Shown here one piece after another: positions 46,641 through 58,792 of a DNA stretch of 64,000 nt; the stretch's first letter is position 1; each line of letters opens with the position of its first letter. The stretch comes from Tolypeutes matacus (taxonomy: Eukaryota > Chordata > Mammalia > Cingulata > Chlamyphoridae). The position numbers were made by a program, and so were the translations under genes. The DNA lies in the NCBI GenBank assembly GCA_026826555.1, contig JAKSZT010000116.1, forward strand, positions 1,015,816 through 1,079,815, read 5' to 3'. Below the pieces are notes generated by a model. That model did no database searches and was not told where the DNA came from. It saw only the letters and a list, made by a program, of their open reading frames with translations.

Positions 46641-48420
46641 AGATTCTGATGTGGATTCAAGTTTAACTGCCACTGAACTACAGTGGCCTGCTTTCACCTT
46701 CATTCAATTTTTCCTTATTATTTTAAACCAGAAATCATCCTTCCATAATTAGATGATATGCTTCTATTCTCAAGTATTTTAAGAAGTTCAAAAATTTATT
46801 TATACCTTTAAGTTGTACTCCAATATTTTTCTCAAATGTGATAGGGTGTGGGATCGATGATACTAGAGAATGCATGTATGTACAAACAAAAATGTGTACC
46901 CAAAACTATGTGTCAATGCAGATAATTCTGAGGAAGGAGGAATGGGGGTTGAGGCTAGAAAAGGAAATTTGCTGTTTGTCATAACAAACATAAATGTTTT
47001 TATACTCTTTGCATGGATAATTTTTTATAATTTAAAAGAAATTATGAAAATATTACACAATGAAATCATACCATGTGGTTGATTTGAAGATATTGTTTTG
47101 TATCTGCAACATTACTGGGAGGACACTACACCTCACACTTTGCAAATACAGTCTCCGATAAAGGAAAAGTGCTCACTCTCCTCGACCCTCTCCCCAGCTG
47201 CCAGGAGGGGTGGATGCCTGCCTCAGCAAGAGTGAGCATGGAGATGAGGAGCATGGACGTGACAATGTGAAATCAATACTGCTACCTACACTTGTCTGGT
47301 TACAGGGCTGTTAGCACCTCAAGAGAAGACAGACTTCCAACTGCTTACTCCTGAGTGAAGAAACACTGGAGTAAGTCACATCCCTCACTGAGGCTGTGAA
47401 TGCTGAGCAGGGCTGTCTCCCTGTCCTTTGTGGATTCAGAACCTATGATGATGGTTTTCATTGGGGTTCTAGGGGTTTGGTTCCCAAACAGGACATTCCC
47501 TCTCTGGCTTGAGGGACCTGCAGTGAACATGTGTTACAGTCCTGCTTCTTCAGTTGTTTATCAGCTTCTTCCCATCCAACCCTTCCATTCTCTTCTGGGA
47601 TTGAAGAGGTCTGCATCATTTTCAACAATGTTAAAAATGTGTTGAAAATTTAATATTTAATTAGTCTGAGAAATAGCTGGCAACGGCACCCTCTAAGGTT
47701 TTTTGCAAACATTACACCATCTAACAACCTCTCTTCTATTCTTGTCAACCATATGTCCCAAGAATTTCTGGGCTTCTTGTACTATTTTTTAGGGTCACTG
47801 GCCTAATGTTGCTCATTCTGGTGATGTTATTGGTGCAGCCAATGCTGTAATATGAATTTTGACATTTCCTTCCTGACAACGACATGTTTCATCTTGACAT
47901 TGCTCTTCCTTTGGCTGTGCCAAGATTGGAGAAGGTGAATGTAGAACTGGAAACAGGACACCTAAGTCTTTGCCTGAGACCCAGAAGTGGTACAGTAAGT
48001 ACCGTCTCCTAAGAGGGTCAATGCTGGAGGCAAAAGGAAGGAGGGAAGGGCAAAAGGAGCAGGAGGAGGATGTCTCCTGTCTGTGCCCTGACTCCTCTGT
48101 TGTACCAGACTCCAGGTCCCATGCTTTTATCTGCCCCTGCCCACTGCTTAACCACTGCCTGAGACAGGTACATCATAGTGAGGTATCTGTGACTTTACAC
48201 TAGTCACCAAACAATGTGACTGCCCTGCCTGACTCCCTGTCTTGCAGGCCTTACTGGCCAAGAGCACTACCCCATCCATCTTACCAGTACTCAATCCTCC
48301 TTAGTCTGGAGACACCCACAGTTTACAGGTGAATTCACTGGACAGCAGGATAACACTACCTTTTGGGAACAGGGCAGCTTTCCAACCCTGTGTCCCTAGC
48401 TGTTTGAGTTTGCCAAGCAC
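46641..48420 (+). other. Module alpha (U5 copy), unidentified
   Basis: Second copy of 32700-34480, alignable throughout, including the MMVFIGVLGVWF frame at 47443. No family is recognised and no gene is called. Confidence 0.5.
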
Positions 48421-49043
48421 TGTCAATGCAAAATACCGGAAATATGTTGGCTTTATTGGAATTTATTAGGGTCAAAACTTACAAGTCTGATGCTGTGAAA
48501 ATGTCCAAATCAATGCATCATCAAAAATGCTTTCTTAACAAGGGTCAGCTGCTGCTGGACTCCTCCTGAGGTAAAATGTTCAGCCTGCCTGACTCTCTCT
48601 GCCTTCTCCTTCAATCTCAGTTTGTCCCTGAGCTCAACAGTGGGCCATCAGACACAATTATTTGCACCTCTCCCTTATCCTCTGCCTTAGATGTCTTCAG
48701 ATTCAAGCTGCTCATGATTCCAGCCTCTAGACTCTCCCTCAGCCTCTCAGTGTTTCTGTGTCTCTCCACACCTGTAGGAGATCATGGAGCCCTCTCCCAC
48801 ATGGCAGCACTCTTTCTCTGTGTGTTCCTTGTATGTAGGTCTTCCACAAAGTGATTGGGTCCATCCTGATGCCTGAAATCTAATCAGAGGCCCTTAACTA
48901 AACTAAAGCATTCTAACAAAAAGTGACCTAATTTAAAGGTCACTTATCTGAATCTAAACAAAATGTCCTACATAGAAAAGGCTTACACACACAGTGAGTT
49001 AGTAAGAACATACTTTTCTAGGGTCCACACAACACTCAAATGA
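48421..49043 (-). repeat. Repeat R (LTR-like, antisense), U5 copy
   Basis: Aligns with 34481-35118. About 130 bases of unit flank separate it from the gamma ERV at 49176. Confidence 0.5.
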
Positions 49044-49175
49044 GGGCATTAAACCAGGGCACAGGGATCAGAGGGATCTCCTAAGTCTGGGAGAATTGGG
49101 AACTCATAAAGCAGTGGGTGTACTTTGGGTGTGGCAATCATTGAGCAAAATGGCGTGCTGACCACCATTGCACTG

Positions 49176-49518
49176 TGAAGTGGAACACTTCGTATACATA
49201 ACAAGTCCCAGGAGAAAAATTAAATGGAAACTTTATTAACAGCCAGGGTGTGCTCTTTAGTAAGAGTCATGCCTAAAATCTGGAGGCTGTAGCCTTTATA
49301 GACTTTCTTCCCGCATGCTAGAAACTTTCCCGTGCATGCCAAGATACAGGAATGGTAGGTTTAAACGTATACATTTTTATATAGAATTCTGAGCAAATTA
49401 AGCAAGCAGAGTTACAGAAGTAGATATTTGCCATTAGCATTTCAGTGGGGGAGTAGTGATTGACCTTTTCCCAGCACGAGTGGCTCCATTTCCATGCCCG
49501 CCATTCCCCCATTAGGCT
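49176..49518 (-). repeat. Gamma ERV copy 2, 3' LTR (partial)
   Basis: Aligns with 6725-7060 from TGAAGTGGAACACT up to CCCCCATTAGG, then passes without a boundary into pol sequence equivalent to position 2323. About 100 bases of the LTR are lost with the deletion. Confidence 0.8.
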
Positions 49519-51700
49519 TTTTGACTAATTGTCTTCCCACTGCTTCACATAGATATGTCCTGCCATGGGGCAGGACTAACCAACTTTCTGGGCAAATTTT
49601 AGCTCCTAGAAGTTCCTCCTGCTTGATGTCTTCTGGGGAGTCATGTAGTACAGGAGATCCTGGCTAAGGACTGTCAGAAGCATTTGGACAGAGGTGAGTG
49701 GTAGGATGGTGGTGTCTCACATGAATTTGTCTGCTTGTTGGTTGCCTTCAGCCTGCAGAGAGTTTCCCTTCTGGTGTCCCTTGCAGTGAACAATGGCTAC
49801 TCGGTCAGGGAACCAAATGGCTTTTAATAATGCTAGGAATTCAGCTCCCTTTTTTATCTCTTTTCCTCCAGATGTTAGGAATCCTTGCTCTTGCTACAGT
49901 GCACCATGCACATGGGCTGTAGCATAGGCATAGTCACTGTCCATGTAAATATTGACAGTTTGGTATTTTGCCCATCTTAAAGCCTGAGTAAGGGCTATTA
50001 GTTTGTCCCATTGGGCACAGGTGCCATGGCTTAAAGGTTGAGCCCAGATAGTTTTGGTTGGCTCTACTACAGCTGCTCCCGTACTTAACAAAACTGCATC
50101 CATCTACATAGAGATTATGGGAAGCCTCTGGCAAAGGCACATCGGTGAAGTCTGGGTGTAGCCCCGTCAGGGTTTCCAGCAAGTATAAGCAGTTGTGGGC
50201 CACTGGGGGGCACTAGAGTCAGGGAACAGGGTGGCCAGATTTAATGCCTCCATTTTTGAGAATACCACAGAGGGTGGGTTCAACAATAACACTTGATATT
50301 GCATGATTCTGCCATTATATATCCAGTGGTCCAGATGACTGTGGAAGAGGGTTTCTACCAAATGTGTGGCTGTTACCACCAGATTTTGGCCAAAGGTTAA
50401 CTTAGAGGCTTCCTTAACTAAAAGGGCAGTGGCCATGAAGGCTCTTAGGCAGTTGGGCCATCTGCTGGCTACATAGCCCAGTTTTTTTGAGAGGTACACT
50501 ACTGGTCAGAGCCAAGGCCTGATGGACTGGGTTAAGACTCCTTTGCCAACCCTGTGACTTTCATCAATGAACAGATGAAAGTTTTTGTACAAGTCAGGTA
50601 AACCGAGGGTGGGGGCACTCACCAGATCTGTCTTCAGGCATGTAAAAGCTTCCAGCTGCTTGTTGGTCCACAACAAGTCACTTCCCTTGCCCTCCATGTT
50701 GGTGTAAAGGGGCTTAGCAATTTCTGCAAATCCAGGGATACACAGTCTGCAATATCCCACCATGCCAAGAAATTTGCATACCTGTCCTTTCAAGGTTGGC
50801 TCAGGGATGCCCAATACAGCTTGTATCCTGTCACATGAAAGTCACCCCTCCCCTTTTTCTAAGATGTATCGAAGATATGTTATGGAGTGGGAACAGAGCT
50901 GATCCTTTTTGGTGGATACATGATGTCCCATTTCCACTAAGGTGTTGAGTTGACTGAGAGTTGACACTTTGCAAGAGTCTGAGTCTGGTGCGGCTAGAAG
51001 GAGTTCATCTACATACTGAAGTAGGGTAACACCTGGATGCTGCACTCTGAAGGGAGACAAATCTCATCCCAGAGCCTCTCCAAACAAGGCAGAGGAGTTT
51101 TTGAATCCTTGGGGAAACCTAGTCCACGCCAGCAGCCAACATCCCCGGGGTCAATGGTCTTCAAAGGCAAAAATGGGCTGGTTAACCGGTGCCAAAAGTA
51201 TAGAAAAGAATGCATCTTTTAAATCCAGGAATGTTTCCAAGGGAGCTGGATTAGATGTGTGTATGGGTTAAGGATTGCAGGGTGTGTTTTTCAACCCTCA
51301 TATTTACTTCTCTAAGATTGTGTACTGGCTGATAGATTGTGCTACCTGGCTTTTGCACAGAAATTAAGGGGGTGTTCCACAGGGACTGGCAAGTAACAAG
51401 AATCCCTGTGTCAAGTAGACAGTTGATGTGTTTTTAATTCCAGTATTGGCTTTGTGGCTGATTGCACACTGCCATACCTGGATGGGGAGAGATGTGCTGA
51501 GTACTTTCACCACCATGGGGGCCTGATGCTAGGCCAGCCCGGGGTGTTTGTCCCAGCCCAGAGTCCTGGAACCAGGTGCTGGAATTGTTGCAGAAACCAA
51601 TTAGGCACTGGCAGTGTCTTGAGGCCTGTTAGTAGATATTCTTCTGAGATAGGGCAGGTTACTAGGAGAGTCTGGGGCTGAGCGCTGAACTTTAGTTTTG
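49519..51700 (-). pseudogene. Gamma ERV copy 2 pol (RT-RNase H), decayed
   Basis: On the minus strand, RT at 51215-50842 carries LLQYVDELLLAA, where the second Asp of the YVDD box is Glu. The connection follows at 50814-50506 (CKFLGMVGYCRLCIP). RNase H lies at 50203-49894, with YVDGCSFVKYG and ALRWAKYQTVNIYMDSDYA; the key Asp residues are present but frames are broken. Integrase is absent. It parallels 2330-4530 of copy 1. Confidence 0.85.
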
Positions 51701-52869
51701 TCTCACCATCCCGGAAGGAGATGGTGGCTTTCAATTTTTGTAGCAAGTCTTGTCCCTGCAGGGGGTAGAGACAGTCAGGCATAACAAGGAAAGAGTGGGT
51801 GATGGTCCCAGATCCAAGATTAGTGGTCTGGGTGGTGGTGGTCCAGGGAAAAGAGAGAATCTTCCTCCCACAAGTGTGGCCCACCATCCTCAATGGACTT
51901 ACACATCCCGGGGCCTTGCCACCAACCATAGACCACAGTTCACATCGTAGACCACACTCTCTCCCACACAGTTCTGAGTGGTGTGTGCTGATTTAAAATG
52001 ACCTACATCCATTGCCACAATGGTACTCAGGACAACCTCCAAATCCCAAAGAAGACCCTGTATTTCAACTATTCGTCCCCTCCCTGCTCCAAAAATGTCA
52101 AGTGGCCACTGGCTCCACCTCATTGTTATAATTTCTTCCATTGCTAAAATCACCATATGTGAACAAGAGAATATCATCAAGTCCACTCTAGCCCATAGTT
52201 CTTCCCCCACTCCTGAGGGGACTGGGATGGTGATGTCCACTCCACCTCCAAGTGAGAGAGGGCTTATATCCCATGGATATGGTGGGTGGGATGATCCTTC
52301 CTGCAGATACAGGCCCTCTCCATTTCCTGGGATGGCCATTGCCCATTGTTGTCTCTTGCCAGGTGACTTGGATGAGTTCATTGAGCTGTAGGGTAGGAGT
52401 TGCAGCTCCACCGAGATTCCATGCACACCTGGCACATAGGTAGGCCAGAGGCTCCAGTCTCTGGAAGTATACCTAAAAAAATGTGGTGGGAGGTGTGGGA
52501 GGTGGGCAACATGGGAATCCCAGGGGATACTGTGTAATATTTTTGGTAATCTAAGCACATCTTAAAATATATTTATATGTATATAAATAACATTTTTGTA
52601 AGCAAATGCACATATATGCTTATATATTTATATATCATTTTACAAATAAAAAAAAGAAATATCACAAAATATTCTATTTCTCAAAAAAAATAAAAAGAGT
52701 AAATCTTCCTTGTAGCCCCTTGAACCAGAGTATATTCAGCTTTAAGGCGACCAGAGTCTGATTTTAGCGCAGAGTATGTAGACCCCATATTAACCAGGAA
52801 GTTAACAGGGCTGCCGCCAACTGTTAGTTTCACCATGGGTTCCTGGGAGCCTGGTGAACCTTAGCCATA
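51701..52869 (-). pseudogene. Gamma ERV copy 2 protease, split by L1
   Basis: The protease C-terminal part with GTITHSFLVMPDCLYPLQGQ is read on the minus strand near 51810-51750. The N-terminal part, equivalent to the DTG region, lies at about 52720-52830 beyond the L1 insertion and is eroded. The target duplication of that insertion lies within this gene. Confidence 0.75.
51867..52692 (+). mobile_element. Twin-primed (5'-inverted) L1 3'-end insertion
   Basis: An 826-bp insert between duplications AAAAGAGAGAATCTTCCT (51849-51866) and AAAAGAGTAAATCTTCCT (52693-52710). The right part (about 52485-52692) is the L1 3' end in plus sense, ending in an A-rich tail. The left part (51867-52480) is the adjoining upstream L1 sequence in the opposite sense. 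This head-to-head order is the signature of twin priming. The uninterrupted target is seen in copy 1 at about 4645-4665. The long open frame across it (52558-51899) is not a gene. Confidence 0.9.
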
Positions 52870-54417
52870 TCAGGCTAGGAACTGCAGGGCTGGGCTGGGG
52901 TGTGCCCAGCATTGGTGGCATTCATTTTTCCAGTGTCCCTTTTCTTTGCAGTAAGTGCACTGGTCCTTTTGCAGTCCTGGTCTACTTTGCCTTGGCTTTC
53001 TCTGGATCCCAGAGAATCCACGGGAGGAAGAGGTCCTAGCACACTCTGTCACCATTGCACTCAGCAGGACGTTTGCCACCTTCTTGGTTTTTAGAGTATC
53101 GTCATCCTCCCTATTGTTATACACTTTCTGTGCCACCTCCATCAGTTCAGATAATAGCTTCCCTTCAAAGCCTCTAGCCTTTTCAATTTCTTTCACATAT
53201 CAGGAGCAGACTGTGATACAAATGTTATATTTATAGCCCTATGATTTTCAAGTGCCTCAGGGTTTGTAGGGGTGTAATTTCTATAGGCCTCCATTAGACA
53301 CTCTACAAAGGCAAAGGGTGAATCATTAGGGCCTTGGGTGGTTTCACTCATCTTAGAAAGATTTGTTGGCATTCTGGCAGCAGCTCAAAGGCCATGTATG
53401 TGAATCTGGTGAAACCGTTTGAGAGCCTCCTTACCTTGATCCTGATTGTAACCCATCTGGGCTGGTAGAGGGGAACACAGTTTCTATTTGGGTAGGGTCA
53501 GTAGTGTTTTGACCGTCTCAACCCATGATGGGTTTTACAGCCTCCATCCAGATATTATCTCTCTCCTCTGAAGTGAATAGGACCTGTAACAGTTGCTGGC
53601 AGTCATCCCAGGTGGGATTATGGGTGGAAAAGATAGATTCTAGGAGAGAAATTATGCCATGGAGTTTTTCTGAGAACAGAGTATTTTGATTTTTCTAATT
53701 ATACAGGTCTGTAGATGAAAAGGGGACATATACCATGAATGGGAGACCTTTGTCACTCAGGCCTGGACCTGCTTCGTGGAGGGGCTGTAAGGGGACTGAG
53801 TCAGGCCAGTTGTGAGGATCTGCAGAAGCTTGATACTGGGTGCCCCTTTGCATATAGGGGTGCTTGTTAGAAAGGTATCAGTGGGTGTGGGGTGTGGAGG
53901 GTATTGGCTTTCTGTACATGCTTAATTTTGAGGGAGAACAGGAAGAGTGGATGAGGAGGGGGCAGATGGAGGGGTGTGAGAGGTAGATTGGGGATGGGTA
54001 GGTAAGGGGGTGGTTCATCAGGAGTGTCTTGCAGGACCAAAGGACTAGGATTCTTAAAGGGAGCTTTCAATGTAATTTGGGGATCTGGCTGGGCCGGGCG
54101 CCTTTGTCCTACAAGACAAATTTTTAGTTTCTTGGGAGTGTCTGTAAGAAGATCTATCCACACATCAATTTAAGGAATCTGGTCCAGGTGACCAGGTGTG
54201 CCATAGATGACCCTCTGGACATTGTAGATGGTTGGGAGGTCCATCATTCCTTCAGATGGCCAGCTGACACCAAACTTGGTCCACTCTAATTTGCAGAGGG
54301 TTTGGACGGCCCCCAGATTGAAGTTGGCTGCATATCCAGGCTCTGCCTTCTCAAATTCCTGAAAGTTCTTTAGAAAACAGTCAGGGGTGTGGTAGGACAA
54401 GAGGAGGATTGACCCAT
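52870..54417 (-). pseudogene. Gamma ERV copy 2 gag (decayed, knuckle intact)
   Basis: On the minus strand it starts at 54417 with MGQSSSCPTTPLTVFLKNFQ. The matrix frame stays open for about 80 codons, to 54170. The Pro-rich p12-like part lies at 54163-53867. The capsid is broken (53840-53250). The capsid end and nucleocapsid at 53196-52870 carry CTYCKEKGHWKNEC, a complete CX2CX4HX4C zinc knuckle, unlike copy 1. Confidence 0.85.
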
Positions 54418-54750
54418 AGTTACTATCAAAAGGAGGACAGAACAGAAACTGAGCAGAAATGTTACAGACAGCCAGCTGGCTACACACACAGACACGTGAA
54501 CCTTGAGCCTATTCTGAGGTCCCAGGTGACGTCTCACCTGGTGGCCAGGCCACAGGTGTAGAGGCACATCTGGCAGCCCAGCATCCTCACCTGGGTCCAG
54601 ATTTACTAAAACAGAACAGAACTGGCGGTTCCTTAGGTTGAATTAATAATCTCCCATGGAGTTTCTGGCCAAACTGAGGAACTACTGGGGCTGAAGAACA
54701 TTCCTCACAGGTCTTACCCATGAAGGCCGCATTGTGGCTGGCTCTGGTCT

Positions 54751-54768
54751 ATCTCACTGGGGCCTCCA
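54751..54768 (-). other. Gamma ERV copy 2 primer-binding site
   Basis: The minus strand reads TGGAGGCCCCAGTGAGAT, best matching tRNA-Thr. It is better preserved than in copy 1. Confidence 0.6.
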
Positions 54769-54771
54769 GAA

Positions 54772-55213
54772 AGAAGTGGAACACTTCATATAAATAACAA
54801 CTCCCAGGAGAAAAATTTAATGGAACCTTTATTAATGGCTGGGGCATGCTCTTTAGTAAGTGTTACACCTAAAATCTGGAGGCTGCAGCCTTTATAGACT
54901 TTCTTCCCACACATGCCAAACTTTCCCACATGTGCCAAGAGACAGGATTAATAGGTTTAAACATATATATTGATATTTAGAGTTCTGAGCAAAGCAAGCA
55001 AGCAGAGTTACAGAAGCAGATATTTGCCTTTAGCATCTCAGCACGGTGGAGGAAGTGATTGATCTTTTCCCAATATGAGTGGCGCCATTCCCCCATTAGG
55101 CCCACCATTTCCCCATTAGGCCCGAATGGGTGTCTGGGTTTTTAATAACCACACATATTTTATAAGCTTGGGGTTCCTGCTGGGGGACTTGGTGTGGTCT
55201 TGTTTCCTTTCCA
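54772..55213 (-). repeat. Gamma ERV copy 2, 5' LTR
   Basis: About 442 bp aligned with 6725-7161. The inner TG is mutated to AG, while the outer end keeps ...TTTCCA. Beyond it the unit flank resumes (GAGTGGTCCAAAGAAGAACT). Confidence 0.85.
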
Positions 55214-55801
55214 AATGCTTCAAGAGTGGTCCAAAGAAGAACTCAATATACTGTGCATTCTCCCCCAAATCTTAACTCCAAAATCAGGTCAGTAACTCAG
55301 AGAGGTGTTCCATTATTCCCATCCCCAGAGCCAGAGTGCATAGATTTTGCTTGGTTGGTGTTGGGGCAAGAAGCAGGCTGTAAAACTGAAAGACCCTCTT
55401 TTCTTCTCCAAAGATCTGATTACATTTATAACAGAATGTGAAATTCAACCCTTAGGGAGCTCCCAAATGCAGTGGAATGATAGAGGCCTGAAATGTAATT
55501 CATTTCAATTCTACAGGAAAAATTGAAATAAATACTTTTACAGATGAGTAAAAACTGATAAAGATTGTTGGCAGCAACTCACTTTAAAAGAAATGTAAAA
55601 GAATATTCTTCAGGCTGAAAGAAAATAATCTCAGAAGTTTCAAGATTCAGGATGGACTGAAGAACAATATCTGTTAATTAAATTAATATATATGAATGAT
55701 GATTGAATGGATAAAGTAATAATGATATCCGTGGCCTAGGACATCATTAAGTGTTCAAAGGCACCATAAAAAATATATAGCATAAGATGGGGAAATGGAT
55801 C
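55214..55801 (+). other. Duplicated flank (U5), no gene seen
   Basis: Aligns with 7166-7730. Nothing coding is recognised. Confidence 0.6.
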
Positions 55802-56382
55802 TGTAGCAGTTGGATATCATCATGAATTCCAAAAATAGATATTGTATTATGCTTGTAAACTGGTTTGTTGATCTGGGCATGATTAAGTTATGATAAGGGA
55901 GTTGAATGGGTCAGAATCAGTAAGGCTTTGAGCCCCACCCCTTGGTGTGTGGGTTCTCAGACATAAAAGGACAGGGCAAGGGACAGAGTTCGAGCAGTTT
56001 TGGAAGTTGGAATTCTGATGTGCAACAACAGAAGGCCCTGGGATAAAGAGACAAGAGATTCACCTGGGAGTTCACAGCTGGCCTTGTGGAGAGAAGCAAA
56101 GCTTAGAGAACCTCATAGTCTAGAGCTGACCTTGTGGAGTAAACAGAGGAGATGAGCCCAGAGAGAAACTCAGCCATGAGAAGAGAGGAACTGAAGAAGC
56201 CTGAACCCTGGCAAATGTTGGCAGCTGTCTTGCTCCAAGATGGAGTAACAGACTATGGTGAAGGAAGAAACTTGTGCTTTCTCGCCTGGTAACTCTAAGA
56301 TTCAACCCCAAATAAATACCCTTTATAAAGACCAACAGATTTGTGGTATTTTGCATCAGCAACCCTTTGGCTGACTAATACA
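55802..56382 (+). repeat. Solo LTR-M, U5 copy
   Basis: TGTAGCAGTTGGATATC...GACTAATACA with GGATC at left and GGATA at right, as in U1. The shared GGATC variant suggests U1 and U5 are closer relatives. Confidence 0.75.
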
Positions 56383-57130
56383 GGATATAAAATGTTTAAA
56401 AATACATTCTTTGACAAGTCAATAAAAATAATAAGCACAGATTTGGCAAGGTAAGCAAAAGTGTTATAATTTCCTCGGTAAATTTTAAAGAATATTAAAT
56501 AGTGCATCTCATCCAAATAAATGGGAAAATTTTTTGAGTAAAAATAGTCAGTCCAAATAAAGTGTTCAGGATTTCCTGGGTTGCCATTTAGGCATTTGTT
56601 CTGGGGCCACTTTACTCGTGCATCTTTGGAAGCTTCACCTTTCCTATCCCTCAGTATAATGAAGGAACCACATTTGATTTATGGGGTGTTGTTTTGTCCC
56701 CATCATAAATCAAGTGCTGTATCACTGCCCCATTTCCAAGTTATGGTGTCACCAAACTGGATGTGATGCTCATTTGAGGCAAGAAGAGCCATGAATAATA
56801 GAATTAATAAAAGTAGATATAGTGGCTCTTCCAAAATTGGATGCTTAGATGATTGATATTGGATCTTTACTATTTTCTAATGAATGCATTCTATGCTATA
56901 AGTTTCCCTGTGAGCACTGCTTTTGCTGTACCCCATAAACTATGAAGAAGCATAGGACATTAGAGAAGCAGAAAGAACCACATGACAGAAGGCTTGTGAG
57001 TGAAGCTATAACCACTTCCACAACAGTACAGTCTTAAGATGAAGGCAGAGAATGTAAGAAAGTTGGGAAAATATGTTCTCTGATGGCAAGCATTGTCTCC
57101 TCAAAATAAAACTTCTATGAATGTAACTTC
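56383..57130 (+). other. Spacer with antisense L1 scrap (U5)
   Basis: Aligns with 8311-9060. It contains the eroded L1 ORF2 scrap near 56830-56950 on the minus strand. No gene is seen. Confidence 0.55.
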
Positions 57131-58340
57131 ACTTTGAAGGAATTTGCATCATGCTTACTTAAGCATGAGGGAATCTATATAAGGAAAAAAGAATGAAGAC
57201 AATGAGTTTTGCCAGTTTGCGCCACATGGTAGTCCTTCCTATTAAGTGTAGTGAGTGTGAAATTTTCTTGGAAATTCAACCTCATGAGATACCTGAGAAT
57301 TAATCTTTCAGAGAAAACATTTGGGATTTCATGAATTTGGGAAAGATAGGGTCCCATCAAAGAAATATGGAGTAAAACCCTGTGTATGTAAGGAATATTG
57401 GAAATCCTTCAGCCAGTCATTAAATCTCATTGCGCATGAAATATTCATGCATTAGTTAGTATTGTAATGAACATGGGAATTCTTCCATCTGAAACAAAAC
57501 CTCATGGAATATGGGAAAATACAAACTAGAGATAAACGATATGAGTGTCCCGAATGTAGGCTGGTCCTTGTTATCATTTTTTTACCCTTCATTTTAAAAG
57601 CCATACAGGGAACAATCATAGAAATGTCATACATGTGGGAAAGTTTTCAACCTGACAGAAAACCTCTTTATTCATCAGAAAATTCTTACTGACTAGAAAT
57701 CATATATATGTGGGAAAGCTTTAATTCAAATATCAAATCTCAGATACAAGGGATTTCCTACTGCAAAGAAACGGTATGCATGTAGGGCATGTGAAAAAGC
57801 CTTTAGGTACAAATCATATCTCACAGAACATGAAAAAACTGATAGTGAACAAAAGCAAAATGAATGTAAAGAATGCAGAAAGGCTTTCAGGCAAAAGCAA
57901 TCATTCTTTAAACATCAAAGCATTCATTCTAGAGAAAAACCCTATGTATGCAATGAACGTGGAAAAGACTTCAACCAAAAGGAAAACCTCCTTCACCATC
58001 TGAGAATACATACTGGAGAGAATCCCTATGAATGTGATGGACGTGGGAAAGCTTTCATTCAGAAATCAAGCCTCATTACACACCAGAGAAGACAAACTGT
58101 AGAGAAACCGTATATATGTAAGAAATGTAGGAAAGCCTTCAATAGCAAATCAAATCACACTAACTAAAGCCCTATATATGTAAGAAATGAAGGAAAGCCT
58201 TCAGCCAGATGCAGTATCTCATTGAACATTAAAACATTCATACTGGAGAGAAACGCTGTGAATGCAATGAATGTGAATCTCCAAAGTACTCCACTTCCAG
58301 TCTTTGCAACTTGTTGCCAATGTTTTAAGGAAGCGGCTGT
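57131..58340 (+). pseudogene. C2H2 zinc-finger exon, copy D (pseudogene)
   Basis: The longest uninterrupted stretch of the finger exon. Degenerate fingers start near 57250. A stop (TAG) lies near 57694. One frame then stays open to TAA at about 58166. Its fingers: CRACEKAF (last His replaced by Asp), CKECRKAF...H...H (all ligands kept), CNERGKDF (second Cys lost), CDGRGKAF...Q (Cys and His lost), and CKKCRKAF, cut by the stop. Linkers resemble HTGEN/KP. It lies upstream of L1-C as in U1. Non-functional. Confidence 0.8.
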
Positions 58341-58629
58341 GACTGTGAAATTCAGGATGTATTTTTCCTCGAGGAAAAGTGCACATGCAGTTGGTTCTGA
58401 GATCTGCTCCTCCCACACTTTCTTCCACTCTCATGTGTGTTCAATTTATTGCCACTAATTCATGCATCAGAAATCGAGATTTCTCTTAGTTTATGTAAAG
58501 ATGGGCTGTCCAATTGTTTCAAATTATCCTGGTTGTTTTCACTGGTTCTTCAATCCATTATATTCTGGGTAAGCATTTAAAAAATTACCATTTTAAAAAT
58601 AATGCTACCCATTATTGCAGCATTTTCTT

Positions 58630-58740
58630 TTTTAATTGAGGGTAAAAATCAATTTTTTCACAACACATATTAATATTTGTCAAATTATATATAAATATAT
58701 ATGCATATATGTGCATTAACTTACATAAATGTAATTTCTT

Positions 58741-58792
<52 letters not shown>

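Larger units (their letters stand above)
49176..55213 (-). mobile_element. Gammaretrovirus-like ERV copy 2, integrase/env deleted
   Basis: Second copy of the ERV at 1111-7161, on the minus strand, in the same position of the unit. The left target duplication ACTG lies at 49172-49175. The order is 5' LTR (55213-54772), Thr-like primer site, gag, protease, RT, RNase H, then a direct jump at about 49518 into the 3' LTR. The integrase and env are missing. An L1 3' end (51867-52692) splits the protease. All genes are broken. Confidence 0.85.

Noticed and set aside
51899..52558. Longest open frame in the window (219 codons, minus strand)
   Set aside because: It crosses the inversion joint of a twin-primed L1 3'-end insertion inside an ERV. 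The frame is an accident of the rearrangement.
58744..58790. Regulatory TA-rich element
   Set aside because: A simple TA microsatellite at the L1 3' end, variable between L1 copies.
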